DNA of 64,000 bases. Origin: Clostridia bacterium. Its GTDB lineage: Bacteria; Bacillota; Clostridia; Peptostreptococcales; Anaerovoracaceae. Positions 35,034 to 43,957 of the stretch are shown piece by piece. The notes under the pieces were generated by a model. That model made no database searches. It had not been told where the DNA came from and saw nothing but the letters and a program-made list of their open reading frames with translations. The DNA lies in the NCBI GenBank assembly GCA_902363595.1, contig CABJAP010000002.1, positions 124,001 through 188,000 of the forward strand, in the 5' to 3' direction. A program made the translations under genes and the position numbers. The first letter of the stretch is position 1, and every line of letters starts with the position of its first letter.

Positions 35034-35891
35034 ATGAGTCTTAAGTTAATGTATATAACTAACAATTCAGATATTGCACAAATAGCAGAACATGCGGGAG
35101 TAGACCGTATTTTTGTTGATCTGGAATACATTGGGAAAAATGAACGACAAGGTGGATTAGATACTGTGAAATCTCAACATAATTTAGAAGACATAAAAAA
35201 GATTTCAAATGTATTGACTAAGGCAGAACTTCTAACTAGAATTAATCCAATTCATGGAAATACGAAAAGAGAAATTGAAGAAGCAATTTCAAATGGTACA
35301 GATATTATAATGTTGCCAATGTTTAAAACGGCAAAAGAGGTTGATGGATTCATTAATATGGTCAATAAAAGGGTAAAAACAATACTGCTTTTGGAAACTG
35401 CTGAAGCTGTAAATAATTTAGACGAGATTCTAAAAATAAAAGGAATTAATGAAATTCATATTGGATTAAATGATTTGCATTTGGCGTACAAATTAAGCTT
35501 CATGTTTGAACTATTGACCAACGGTGTAGTGGAAGCAATATGTGAAAAGATAAAAACGGCAGACATTCCTTTTGGGATAGGAGGTATTGGCCGCTTACGT
35601 ACAGGAATGCTATCTGCCGAATATATTATAGCTGAACATTATCGACTAGGCTCCAGCGCTGCAATATTATCACGTAGCTTTTGTAATTGGGGGACCTTTG
35701 ACAATAAGAAAGCCATTAAAAAGATATTTTATGAAGGGGTAAAAGAAATCCGGAACTATGAGAAGGAATTACAATTAAAAGATGATTGTTTTTTTAAGAA
35801 TAATTATGTAACTATATGTGATAAAGTTGATAATATTGTACGTAGGATGAGCGATAACGAAAAAACTCTCAAAGCTTCTAGGACGATATGA
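35034..35891 (+). CDS. HpcH/HpaI-family aldolase
   Basis: This 285-aa protein resembles HpcH/HpaI aldolases (class II, divalent metal), which add or remove pyruvate from aldehydes. RIFVDLEYIG holds an active-site acid. LLETAEAVNNL has the metal-binding Glu, and HIGLNDLHLAY has the matching Asp. In a glycan locus this is unusual; it could make a C-C bonded precursor or break down an intermediate. The gene starts the AT-rich part of the locus. AGAAGGATAG precedes the ATG. The function is unassigned beyond the family. Confidence 0.72.
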   Translation: MSLKLMYITNNSDIAQIAEHAGVDRIFVDLEYIGKNERQGGLDTVKSQHNLEDIKKISNVLTKAELLTRINPIHGNTKREIEEAISNGTDIIMLPMFKTAKEVDGFINMVNKRVKTILLLETAEAVNNLDEILKIKGINEIHIGLNDLHLAYKLSFMFELLTNGVVEAICEKIKTADIPFGIGGIGRLRTGMLSAEYIIAEHYRLGSSAAILSRSFCNWGTFDNKKAIKKIFYEGVKEIRNYEKELQLKDDCFFKNNYVTICDKVDNIVRRMSDNEKTLKASRTI

Positions 35892-35910
35892 CTATTAAAG
35901 AGGAAATACA

Positions 35911-37449
35911 ATGACAGAATCTCAACACTCAATGTACAAATCGGTTGGCTCAGTAATGAGCATTTTAATTCTAGTAAAACTAATTGGATTTCTGAAACAA
36001 GCGGTAATAGCGGCCTACTTCGGCGTTTCAAAAGATTTAGATATGTTTTTGCTCGTATCTGAATTCATGGAAAACTTGGGAATTGTGTTGTTTTCATCAA
36101 TCTCAATTTCTTTTCTTACTTTATATTCCGATGAGTTGTATAAAAACGGTCGGATCGGAACAAAAAAACTAGTATCAAATGTATTTTTGTTGTTACTGCC
36201 TGTAGTAGTATTTTTGTCAGTGTTATTGATGCTTTTTTCGGATGGTATCGTCCAAATTATTGCGCCAGGATATAAAGGTGATGATATAGCCGTAACAAGT
36301 GAATACATTAAGATGTTTGCTGTCACCATGATAAATATGTATATTGCTTATATTAGTAGTGCAATTCTGGAAGCAGAGAAGGTTTTCATTCCAGGGAAGA
36401 TTGTTGGAATTATAAGAAGTATTTGTGTTATATTGGCATGTGTTTTTTTATCACAGTCATTGGGAATAAGGGCGATGATGATTGGTGTGATGTCATATTA
36501 CCTTATTGAGAGCATTTTTTATATGATTTATGTAAGAAAGAAAACAAAGCTGTCATTGATGAAACCGACTAAAAGCAAGGAAATTTTGAGGATACTAAAA
36601 CTTAGTGCTCCGTTGCTTATAAGTTATGGTTGCGTTCAGATACAAATAATCGTTGATAAAGCTGTAGGTTCCTCACTAGCAGCGGGCACTATATCGGTTC
36701 TTTCTTATAGCAGCTATCTTTTCTATACAGCCCATAGTATATTTATTGGAAGTATTTGTACTGTTTTATTTTCATATTTTACGGGATATGTAGTGGAAAA
36801 CAGAGTGGGGGATGTAAAAAACACGTTATATAAGTTTATAAGAATTATAATAATTGTTATGCTATTTATTACTATTGTGTTTATAGGATTTTCAGAGGAT
36901 ATAGTTACGGTTATATATGCCAGAGGAGCATTTAGTGAGTCGGCAATATTAGCCACTGCTAAGGCTTTATGTGGATACTCTATAGGCTTGATATTTATTG
37001 GGTTGAGAGATGTGTTAATAAGGGCACATTATGCATATAAGGATACTAAAAACCCAATGATAAATGGAATAATTGGAGTGGCTATCAATATTATTTTAAG
37101 CATAACGTTGTCAAGACTATGGGGGTTTGTGGGCATTGCAATAGCAACTTCTGTTTCCTCTGTTTGTGTTTTTATTTTATCTAGTTTCACTATAAAGAAG
37201 CATATTAATGATTTTTCATATAAAGTTTTGATTAAATTTATAGTGAAATTATTATTAGTAGCAACTATTGGTATAGGAATCATATTACTGTTAAACAAAT
37301 ACATGCATTTGAGTAATATATATATATCACTTGTTATAAAAGGCGTAATAATAACTTTAGGCTATAGCATGATGCTAAAAGTATTAAAGTTTAAAGAATT
37401 TTGTGAATTCATTGCCTTAATTAAAAATAAAATGATGCACAAAGGGTGA
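35911..37449 (+). CDS. MurJ/Wzx-type lipid-linked polysaccharide flippase
   Basis: This 512-aa integral membrane protein has about 13-14 hydrophobic segments and resembles the MviN/MurJ branch of the MOP exporters (start SVGSVMSILILVKLIGFLKQ, then AVIAAYFG and DMFLLVSEF). In this locus it is the best candidate for flipping the undecaprenyl-linked repeat unit. A chromosomal MurJ role cannot be excluded. Bases 36811-36883 of this gene recur in damaged form at 43290-43352, which ties the downstream duplication to this region. GAGGAAATA precedes the ATG. Confidence 0.87.
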   Translation: MTESQHSMYKSVGSVMSILILVKLIGFLKQAVIAAYFGVSKDLDMFLLVSEFMENLGIVLFSSISISFLTLYSDELYKNGRIGTKKLVSNVFLLLLPVVVFLSVLLMLFSDGIVQIIAPGYKGDDIAVTSEYIKMFAVTMINMYIAYISSAILEAEKVFIPGKIVGIIRSICVILACVFLSQSLGIRAMMIGVMSYYLIESIFYMIYVRKKTKLSLMKPTKSKEILRILKLSAPLLISYGCVQIQIIVDKAVGSSLAAGTISVLSYSSYLFYTAHSIFIGSICTVLFSYFTGYVVENRVGDVKNTLYKFIRIIIIVMLFITIVFIGFSEDIVTVIYARGAFSESAILATAKALCGYSIGLIFIGLRDVLIRAHYAYKDTKNPMINGIIGVAINIILSITLSRLWGFVGIAIATSVSSVCVFILSSFTIKKHINDFSYKVLIKFIVKLLLVATIGIGIILLLNKYMHLSNIYISLVIKGVIITLGYSMMLKVLKFKEFCEFIALIKNKMMHKG

Positions 37450-37504
37450 AGACGGCAATGTGTTAATACAGGTGAATCTAGATTTTAAAGAAAGAAGTAT
37501 TTGG

Positions 37505-38707
37505 ATGAAAAGAAAAAAAGTTTTTATTGCAACTTACGGCGGTGGTCATGTAAATATTATAAAATGTATTCTGCCGGAATTAGTTAAACAAAAAAATATT
37601 GATCTTGAAATAATGGCTCTAACCATTGCCGATAAAGTACTAAGCAGAGAAAATGTTGAACACAAAACGATTTCCTATTATGCCAACCTTTTGCCTTATA
37701 AAGAAGAGGTCAATCGTTTAGGTATGATGGCTGTTATGGATCAGCATGATGAAAAGAGTGGGATTAACATTGAAGATGCTATCGCTTACCATGGCATTGG
37801 ACTTCATGATTTATGTAAACTATACGGCGAAGAAATGGCTTGGAATATTTTTAAGCGTAGTGGAAGGAAAGCGTTTAATCCGATATACACAATGGAAATC
37901 TTATTGCCACAGATTGCGCCAGATGTTGTAGTAGTTCCAACGGGTGTTAGATTTGAACAAGCTGTCGCACAGATCGCAAATAAAGAAAATATACCCGTTG
38001 TCTATATTAACGATTTGCCAATTGTATCAGAAATATCGTTTAAAGCAAAAACGTGTGTTATGAATGAGTGGGCAAAAAAATATGCTCTGAACAATTCTGG
38101 TTTTTGTAATGAAGACATTGTTGTAACAGGACAACCAGTGATGGAAAAGAACTTGCAATTAGACGAAATTTACTGTAAGCAATACAAAGAATTAATTAGA
38201 AGAAAATTCAAGTATGTTGTCCTTTTTTTAGGAACACCATCAATTGATATTTTTCCTGAGGTGGAACCTACTATTCAAGAAATTGTAAGGCTTTCGAAAC
38301 TATATAAAGAAATAAACTTTATAATAAGACCACATCCTGGAAATTTAGATGACTATGGATTGGTAAGTAATGATAATTTAGTTGTTACAAAAGAAGGAGA
38401 GTTGAAATATATTATTTACAATACTGACGTTGTAATTACTCAAGTATCAACTGCGGGTTTAGAAGCAGGATTAATGAATAAGCCAGTGATTACTGTACTA
38501 AATGAAACAAGACCAACGTTCATGCTGAAGGATACAGGAAGGGCAGTAAATATAGAGAATGTGAAATGCCTGGAGGCCACAATGATGCAATGTTTAAATG
38601 AGAATAGCGAGATACGGCAAAGCCTTTCAATAGGAAATAGTGAATTTGATAATAAAACAAATGCAGCACAAAATATTGTAAATGTTATAAGAGAGTTCTT
38701 GGAATAA
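37505..38707 (+). CDS. GT-B fold glycosyltransferase or NDP-sugar 2-epimerase-like protein
   Basis: This 400-aa protein begins KKVFIATYGGGHVN, a GT-B type opening. Later it has PDVVVVPTGVRFEQ, VVTGQPVM, INFIIRPHPGN and TQVSTAGLEAGLMNKPVI, matching the UDP-GlcNAc 2-epimerase/CDP-glycerol transferase-like C-terminal fold. It may transfer the locus sugar or act as an epimerase/hydrolase; the exact role is unknown. I use the ATG at 37505; a GTG at 37460 is an alternative, adding 15 unlikely residues. It is followed by pseC. Confidence 0.65.
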   Translation: MKRKKVFIATYGGGHVNIIKCILPELVKQKNIDLEIMALTIADKVLSRENVEHKTISYYANLLPYKEEVNRLGMMAVMDQHDEKSGINIEDAIAYHGIGLHDLCKLYGEEMAWNIFKRSGRKAFNPIYTMEILLPQIAPDVVVVPTGVRFEQAVAQIANKENIPVVYINDLPIVSEISFKAKTCVMNEWAKKYALNNSGFCNEDIVVTGQPVMEKNLQLDEIYCKQYKELIRRKFKYVVLFLGTPSIDIFPEVEPTIQEIVRLSKLYKEINFIIRPHPGNLDDYGLVSNDNLVVTKEGELKYIIYNTDVVITQVSTAGLEAGLMNKPVITVLNETRPTFMLKDTGRAVNIENVKCLEATMMQCLNENSEIRQSLSIGNSEFDNKTNAAQNIVNVIREFLE

Positions 38708-38738
38708 GAAATGGCTTTGAATTTTAAGGAGAAAAACT

Positions 38739-39890
38739 ATGAAAATACCCTATGGCAAACAGACCATATTGCAGGAAGATATTAATGCCGTAATTGATGT
38801 ATTGAAATCAGATTATCTCACGTGTGGGCCTAAGGTTGATGAATTTGAAGAGATAGTAGCAAAAAAAAATGGTGCTAGATATGGGGTTGCTTTTTGTAAT
38901 GGCACCGCCAGTTTGCATGCTGCTTATCATGCGCTGGGCGTAAGTCCGAACTGTGAAATTATTACATCGCCTATAACATTTGCAGCTACTGCGAATGCAG
39001 CAATCTACTGTGGAGCAAAACCCAATTTTTCTGATATTTCTTTAGATACCTATTGCGTGACAGCGGAAGATATAAGCAAGAGTATTACCCAAAATACTAG
39101 AGTTATTACACCAGTTTCACTAGGTGGATATCCGGTTGATCTAAAACCCATTAGGGAACTTGCAGATGAAAATAATTGTAGTATTTTATACGATGCGGCT
39201 CACGGAATTGGAAGTAAAAGAAATGGCTCCTTTGGTATGGAATATGTCGATGCTGCAATCCTTTCTTTTCATCCAGTAAAACATATTGCCTGTGGAGAAG
39301 GAGGAATGGTATTAACAAATAGTAAAAGTATATATGACAAACTGCTACTGTTTAGAACCCATGGAATAACCAAAAAACCTGAATTGTTGGAAAAATATGA
39401 TGGAATGTGGTATTATGAAATGATAGAATTAGGATATAATTATAGAATGCCAGATATTTTAGCAGCACTTGGAATTACGCAAGTGAAACGTTTGGACCAA
39501 AATATTGAAGAGCGAAATGCTATTGCTTCAAAATATAACAAAGCTTTTCAAGAAATAGATGACCTTGTATTACCTCCATCAGTTATTGCAAATAATAATG
39601 ATGAAAATTGTAATATTCATGCGTATCATTTATATATAGTTAGAGTAAAAAATGCGGAGATGAGAAAAGCATTCTATGAATTTTTACACAAGAACGACAT
39701 ACTTGCGCAGATTCACTACATTCCAGTACATTTGCAACCATATTATAAGGATAAATTTGGTTATTCAGTTGGAGATTATCCTAAAGCAGAAAAATACTAT
39801 GAGACATGTCTAAGCCTGCCAATGTTCCATAATATGAGAGAAGATCAACAACAATACGTAATTGAGAAGGTTAAAGAATTTTTTAAATAA
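38739..39890 (+). CDS. pseC: PseC, PLP aminotransferase for UDP-4-amino-sugar
   Basis: PseC converts the 4-keto product of PseB into UDP-4-amino-4,6-dideoxy-N-acetyl-beta-L-altrosamine. The 383-aa protein is a DegT/DnrJ/EryC1/StrS aminotransferase. It begins IPYGKQTILQEDINAV, shows FCNGTASLHAA for cofactor phosphate contact, and has the PLP Lys in SFHPVKHIACGEGG. Length and sequence fit PseC. pseB follows after 25 bases, although the pathway order is PseB then PseC. The 3' part (from about 39305) is repeated in damaged form at 43353-43932. Confidence 0.88.
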   Translation: MKIPYGKQTILQEDINAVIDVLKSDYLTCGPKVDEFEEIVAKKNGARYGVAFCNGTASLHAAYHALGVSPNCEIITSPITFAATANAAIYCGAKPNFSDISLDTYCVTAEDISKSITQNTRVITPVSLGGYPVDLKPIRELADENNCSILYDAAHGIGSKRNGSFGMEYVDAAILSFHPVKHIACGEGGMVLTNSKSIYDKLLLFRTHGITKKPELLEKYDGMWYYEMIELGYNYRMPDILAALGITQVKRLDQNIEERNAIASKYNKAFQEIDDLVLPPSVIANNNDENCNIHAYHLYIVRVKNAEMRKAFYEFLHKNDILAQIHYIPVHLQPYYKDKFGYSVGDYPKAEKYYETCLSLPMFHNMREDQQQYVIEKVKEFFK

Positions 39891-39915
39891 AGACATTACC
39901 ATCGGAGGAACTAAT

Positions 39916-40926
39916 ATGTTTGAAGGGAAAACAATATTAATAACAGGCGGAACGGGATCATTCGGCAAAGAGTTTATTGGTGAATTGATTAAAACATATA
40001 ACTTTAAGAAAATTGTTGTATTTTCGCGAGATGAGTTTAAACAAGATAATATGAAAAAAGAATTCACGCTAAGGTATGGTGCTGAAAAGATGCAGAAGGT
40101 CAGATTTTTTATTGGTGATATACGAGACAAAGAGCGCCTAAAACGAGCATTTTATGGTGTGGATTATATTATTCATGCTGCAGCAATGAAACAAGTACCT
40201 GCTTGTGAATACAATCCTACAGAGGCAATAAAAACGAATATTAATGGAGCCATGAATATTATTGACGCAGCGTTAGATTCCCGAGTAGAGAAAGTTGTTG
40301 CTTTATCAACGGATAAAGCTGTTAATCCCATTAACCTATATGGTGGAACAAAGCTAGTATCTGATAAACTATTCATTTCTGCAAATGCCTATTCAGGGAG
40401 CCATGGTACGATTTTTTCTGTGGTGCGTTATGGCAATGTGTCTGGTAGCAGGGGTTCTGTTATTCCGTTTTTTAAGAATTTGATTGACAAGGGTGAGACG
40501 GAACTACCAATTACGGATGAACGGATGACACGCTTCTGGATGACTTTAGATAAAGCGGTTAGGTTGGTAATGATGGCCGTAGAGAAAATGGATGGGGGAG
40601 AGACTTTCGTATATAAGAATCCATCATACAAAGTGACCGATATCGCAAGGGCGATAGCCCCTGATTGTAAAATTAAAATTGTTGGAACTAGAGAGGGAGA
40701 AAAAATTCATGAAGTAATGATCACAAAGGATGACTCTAGATATACGTATGATTATGGAGACCATTATGTGATATACCCAAATTTTGAATGGTTTAATTTT
40801 AAAAAATCCTTTAAAAAGGGAGGGGAAAAAATTACAGATGGTTTTGAATATCATTCGGGAAAAAATGACGAATGGTTGGATGTTGGAGAGATTCAAAAAC
40901 TGATAAAACAGTACAACTTAGTATAA
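39916..40926 (+). CDS. pseB: PseB, UDP-GlcNAc 4,6-dehydratase (inverting), copy 1
   Basis: PseB is the first enzyme of pseudaminic acid synthesis. The 336-aa extended SDR has NAD site ITGGTGSFGKEF. The catalytic stretch STDKAVNPINLYGGTK has the YxxxK pair intact, and GEKIHEVMI follows near residue 260. The ATG at 39916 follows CGGAGGAAC. A second full copy lies at 43958-44968, offset by exactly 4042 bases without gaps. The first third of the two copies is almost identical while the rest is clearly diverged. Confidence 0.9.
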   Translation: MFEGKTILITGGTGSFGKEFIGELIKTYNFKKIVVFSRDEFKQDNMKKEFTLRYGAEKMQKVRFFIGDIRDKERLKRAFYGVDYIIHAAAMKQVPACEYNPTEAIKTNINGAMNIIDAALDSRVEKVVALSTDKAVNPINLYGGTKLVSDKLFISANAYSGSHGTIFSVVRYGNVSGSRGSVIPFFKNLIDKGETELPITDERMTRFWMTLDKAVRLVMMAVEKMDGGETFVYKNPSYKVTDIARAIAPDCKIKIVGTREGEKIHEVMITKDDSRYTYDYGDHYVIYPNFEWFNFKKSFKKGGEKITDGFEYHSGKNDEWLDVGEIQKLIKQYNLV

Positions 40927-40939
40927 GTGAGGAGTATCA

Positions 40940-41671
40940 ATGCTAAAGAATAAAGTGGTGATGGTAACAGGTGGAGCGTATGGATTAGGGAGTGTAATCG
41001 TAAGAGAGTGTGTGAGCGAAGGAGCCACAGTTTTTTTTACTTATCGTTCTCATGAGGAGTTGGCACAACAGATTTGTCAGAAATATGGAGATAAAGTGGC
41101 AGCTATAAAAGCAGATGCGTCGGATTTAAGACTAGCAGATGATGCGGCCAGTACTTGTATATCTCGGTTTGGAAAAATTGATGCATTGATTAATAATGCT
41201 GCATCTGCGAGAGATAACTCCATACTAAAGATCAGTCGTGATGATTTTGAGTATACCATTAACAATGTCCTTGTTCCAGCATTTAACTATACCAAAGCAG
41301 TGGCGCCATATATGATTGAACGTAAACAAGGGGTAATTATAAATATTGGCTCTATAAATGGTTTGAGAGGACGCGAGGGTAGTTTGGCTTATAGTACGGC
41401 AAAAGCTGGGCTGGTTGGATTTACAAAGACTGTTGCTAAGGAACTGGGAGAGCATAATGTGAATTGCAATTTAATTGCTCCGGGATTCATTGATACTGAT
41501 GGGCAAAAAAACACTAGCGAACTTATAAAAAAAATGGTGTTAGATGAGTGTGCAATAAGACGTCTTACAAATCCAGTGGAAATCGCAAATCTCATTTTAT
41601 TTTTAATAAGCAGTAAAGCAACAAATATAACAGGGCAAATTCTCCAAGTGGATTCTGGGCAATATATCTAG
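40940..41671 (+). CDS. FabG-like short-chain dehydrogenase
   Basis: This 243-aa classical SDR has VTGGAYGLGS (cofactor site), NNAASARDN, and the catalytic Ser in NIGSINGL with YSTAK (YxxxK) after it. The end reads ITGQILQVDSGQ, very like FabG, 3-oxoacyl reductase. It may reduce a sugar ketone. Together with the MaoC and LpxD-like genes of this locus, it may instead make an (R)-3-hydroxyacyl group. Thirteen bases separate it from pseB. The gene sits inside the likely glycan operon. Confidence 0.82.
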   Translation: MLKNKVVMVTGGAYGLGSVIVRECVSEGATVFFTYRSHEELAQQICQKYGDKVAAIKADASDLRLADDAASTCISRFGKIDALINNAASARDNSILKISRDDFEYTINNVLVPAFNYTKAVAPYMIERKQGVIINIGSINGLRGREGSLAYSTAKAGLVGFTKTVAKELGEHNVNCNLIAPGFIDTDGQKNTSELIKKMVLDECAIRRLTNPVEIANLILFLISSKATNITGQILQVDSGQYI

Positions 41672-41680
41672 GAGTTGAAA

Positions 41681-42550
41681 ATGAAATACTATTTAGGGAC
41701 AGCTCAATTAGGGATGGATTACGGTATCAATAATAATGAAGGAAAGCTTTCTGATTTGGGAGCATTGGAAATATTAGATAAGGCAGCTTCTTTAGGGATA
41801 GAAGCTTTAGATACCGCTACGGCCTATGGTGACGCAGAATTCCGGATTGGAAAATATCATTTGTCCAATGATTTTAAATTTGAAGCATCGACGAAACTAC
41901 CGTTAGGTGTAACACAAAATATCGAAAATATTATAGATCAATCCTTGAGAACTATGCAGATTGGAAATATAAACATATATTATATGCATAGCTTTTCACA
42001 ATTAAGTAATGTTACTGTGAAAAAAGAATTGTTAAAAGCAAAGGCAAATAATCGTATTAAGAATATAGGTGTCTCGATCTATACCCCAGAAGAGTTAGAT
42101 GTTACTGTTGAAAGTCATAATGATTGGATAGATTACATACAGATTCCATACAATGTTGTAAATGGATATTACTGGAATAAAAAGATGGAAACTGTGGAGC
42201 AAGCGGGAATAAGAATTGTTGTAAGAAGTGTATATTTACAGGGCTTGTTGTTTAAAGATCCCAATGATAAATTTATTAGAAAATTGGGGTTGAACAATGC
42301 GATTAAAGCGCTCCAAGCATTCGCTCAGAATAAGCATATTTCTGTGGAAAAAGTGCTTGTGGACTATGTAAAACAATGCTCTTTTATTGATGGAATAATA
42401 ATAGGGTGTGAAAATACAAAGCAATTGAACAATGACATAACTGTCTTTAGGTCAAAAAACAGTCTGTCAGAAAAAGAACGAGAGTTATTAGAAAATCTAT
42501 TTATAGATATTCCGTTTGATGTTTCGGATCCAAGGACATGGAGGGTGTAA
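41681..42550 (+). CDS. Aldo/keto reductase
   Basis: This 289-aa protein fits the aldo/keto reductase superfamily: GTAQLGMDYG at the start and DTATAYGDAE with the catalytic Asp and Tyr. IYYMHSFSQL follows, where the usual His lies after YMH. The C-terminal part binds NADPH (IDGIIIGCENTKQL). Such reductases are common beside SpsF-type genes in glycan loci. The substrate is unknown; a sugar-nucleotide or aldehyde is likely. I use the ATG at 41681, 6 bases after GGAG; a TTG at 41675 is an alternative. The stop overlaps the next start (TAATG). Confidence 0.8.
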   Translation: MKYYLGTAQLGMDYGINNNEGKLSDLGALEILDKAASLGIEALDTATAYGDAEFRIGKYHLSNDFKFEASTKLPLGVTQNIENIIDQSLRTMQIGNINIYYMHSFSQLSNVTVKKELLKAKANNRIKNIGVSIYTPEELDVTVESHNDWIDYIQIPYNVVNGYYWNKKMETVEQAGIRIVVRSVYLQGLLFKDPNDKFIRKLGLNNAIKALQAFAQNKHISVEKVLVDYVKQCSFIDGIIIGCENTKQLNNDITVFRSKNSLSEKERELLENLFIDIPFDVSDPRTWRV

Positions 42551-43296
42551 TGAAAATTATAGTAATAATTCAGGCGAGATTAACATCAACACGGTTACCT
42601 GGAAAGGTTCTTAAGCAGTTGGGAGATTCAACGGTAATAAAGAATATAGTGGAAAGAGCCTCAAGGGCTAAATTCCCAGACAAAATTGTAGTAGCGATTT
42701 CCAGGGAGAAGACTGATGACCCCTTATATCAATATTGTATGGATAATGGAATTGACTGTTATAGGGGGAGTTTAAATAATGTTCTGGAACGCTTTTTTTA
42801 TTGTGCAAACTCATATGATGCAGATATAATAGTACGTCTGACAGGTGATAATGCATTGATTGATAGCAATATTATTGACGCAGGTATTAGGTATTTGATG
42901 TGTAATGAAAAAAATGAATATATTAAATATAGAGACGGATTACCACTGGGGATGAGCGTAGAAGTCTTTTTATTGAGAGCCCTGAAAAAAGCATATGAAC
43001 TAGCCTCAAGTAAAGAAGAAAGGGAGCATGTTACTCCACGTATGTATAGTGATTCAAAGACGTTCTCATGGTCCATGGCTAGTGGAGTTGGGAAAGAGGA
43101 TTTTTCATCATTACGCTGGACAATAGATACTGTCGATGATTATAAACTGGTAAGTGAAATATATGAATTCTTTGGAAATAATTTGTTTCGATATGAAGAT
43201 ATACTCCATGCGTATAAGGAGCATCCGGAATGGGTGGAGATTAACAAGCATGTGATACAGAACGTAATCGATAGGAAAACTTTTGAAAAGATGTAA
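42550..43296 (+). CDS. SpsF-type nucleotidyltransferase for a nonulosonic acid
   Basis: This 248-aa protein begins IIVIIQARLTSTRLPGKVLK, the SpsF/cytidylyltransferase signature with an Arg-rich nucleotide-binding loop. VRLTGDNALID and EHVTPRMY are further conserved parts. In B. subtilis spsC-spsE-spsF-spsG form a parallel set to PseC-PseI-transferase-PseG, so here it likely makes the CMP-activated sugar in place of PseF. GGAGGGT precedes the ATG. The last codons (AAG ATG TAA) lie at a junction with flippase-derived DNA, so the natural C-terminus may have been altered. A 40-codon stub of a second such gene is at 44985. Confidence 0.78.
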   Translation: MKIIVIIQARLTSTRLPGKVLKQLGDSTVIKNIVERASRAKFPDKIVVAISREKTDDPLYQYCMDNGIDCYRGSLNNVLERFFYCANSYDADIIVRLTGDNALIDSNIIDAGIRYLMCNEKNEYIKYRDGLPLGMSVEVFLLRALKKAYELASSKEEREHVTPRMYSDSKTFSWSMASGVGKEDFSSLRWTIDTVDDYKLVSEIYEFFGNNLFRYEDILHAYKEHPEWVEINKHVIQNVIDRKTFEKM

Positions 43297-43352
43297 AAGA
43301 CACATTATATAGGTTTATAATAATTATTATGCTAATTCTTACTATTGTGTTT
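43290..43352 (+). pseudogene. Relic of the flippase gene
   Basis: Bases 43290-43352 align with the flippase gene at about 36811-36883: shared runs GATGTAAAA, TTATATA, GTTTATA, TTATGCT and ACTATTGTGTTTA, with a gap of about 8 bases and scattered changes. It starts exactly at the SpsF-type stop codon and ends where the pseC relic begins. Confidence 0.7.
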
Positions 43353-43932
43353 AATGGCATTAACAAATAGTAAGAATATATATGACAATTTGTTGCTGTT
43401 TAGAACCCATGGAATGCCAAAAAACTCGAATTGTTGGAGAAACATGATGGGATGTGGTATTATAAAATGATAGAATTAGGGCTTAATTATAGAATGCCAG
43501 ATATTTTAGCAGTACTTGGAATTACACAAGTAAAACATTCCAGCTAAAATATTGAAGAGCAAAATGCTATTGCTACAAAATATAACAAAGCTTTTCGAGA
43601 AATAGATGGCCTCGTATTACCTCCATCAGCTAGGATAGATGATAAAAGCGAAAACCATAATATTCATGCATATCATTTATATATAGTTAGAGTAAAAAAT
43701 GTAGAAATGAGAAGGGCATTTTATGATCTTTTACACAAAAATGGCATACATGCGCAAGTTCATTATATTCCTGTACATTTGCAGCTATAAGAAAAAATTT
43801 GGTTATTTGGCTGGGAATTATCCTAAAGTAGAAAAATACTATGTGACATGTCTAAGCTTGCCAATGTTTCATAATATGAGAGAAGATCAACAACAATACG
43901 CAATTGAGAATGTTAAAGAATTTTTTAAATAA
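43353..43932 (+). pseudogene. pseC: Broken second copy of pseC (3' part)
   Basis: This stretch aligns with 39305-39890 of pseC, with matching segments such as the region encoding LLLFRTHG, MIELGYNYRMPDI, VIP/IPVHLQ and LPMFHNMREDQQQY. It lacks the first half, including the PLP lysine. It is interrupted by frameshifts and in-frame stops (for example around 43540 and near 43790). It cannot make an active enzyme. Its last bases and the following intergenic run into pseB copy 2 exactly as in the intact pair. Confidence 0.88.
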
Positions 43933-43957
43933 AGATATTACCATCGGAGGAACTAAT

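Noticed and set aside
35911..37449. Calling the flippase the essential MurJ of the cell
   Set aside because: Sequence resembles MviN/MurJ, but the position inside an AT-rich glycan cassette makes a glycan flippase more likely.
43723..43932. A 69-codon frame in the pseC relic as a separate small gene
   Set aside because: Its end is the pseC C-terminus and its start is frameshifted pseC DNA, so it is part of the pseudogene.
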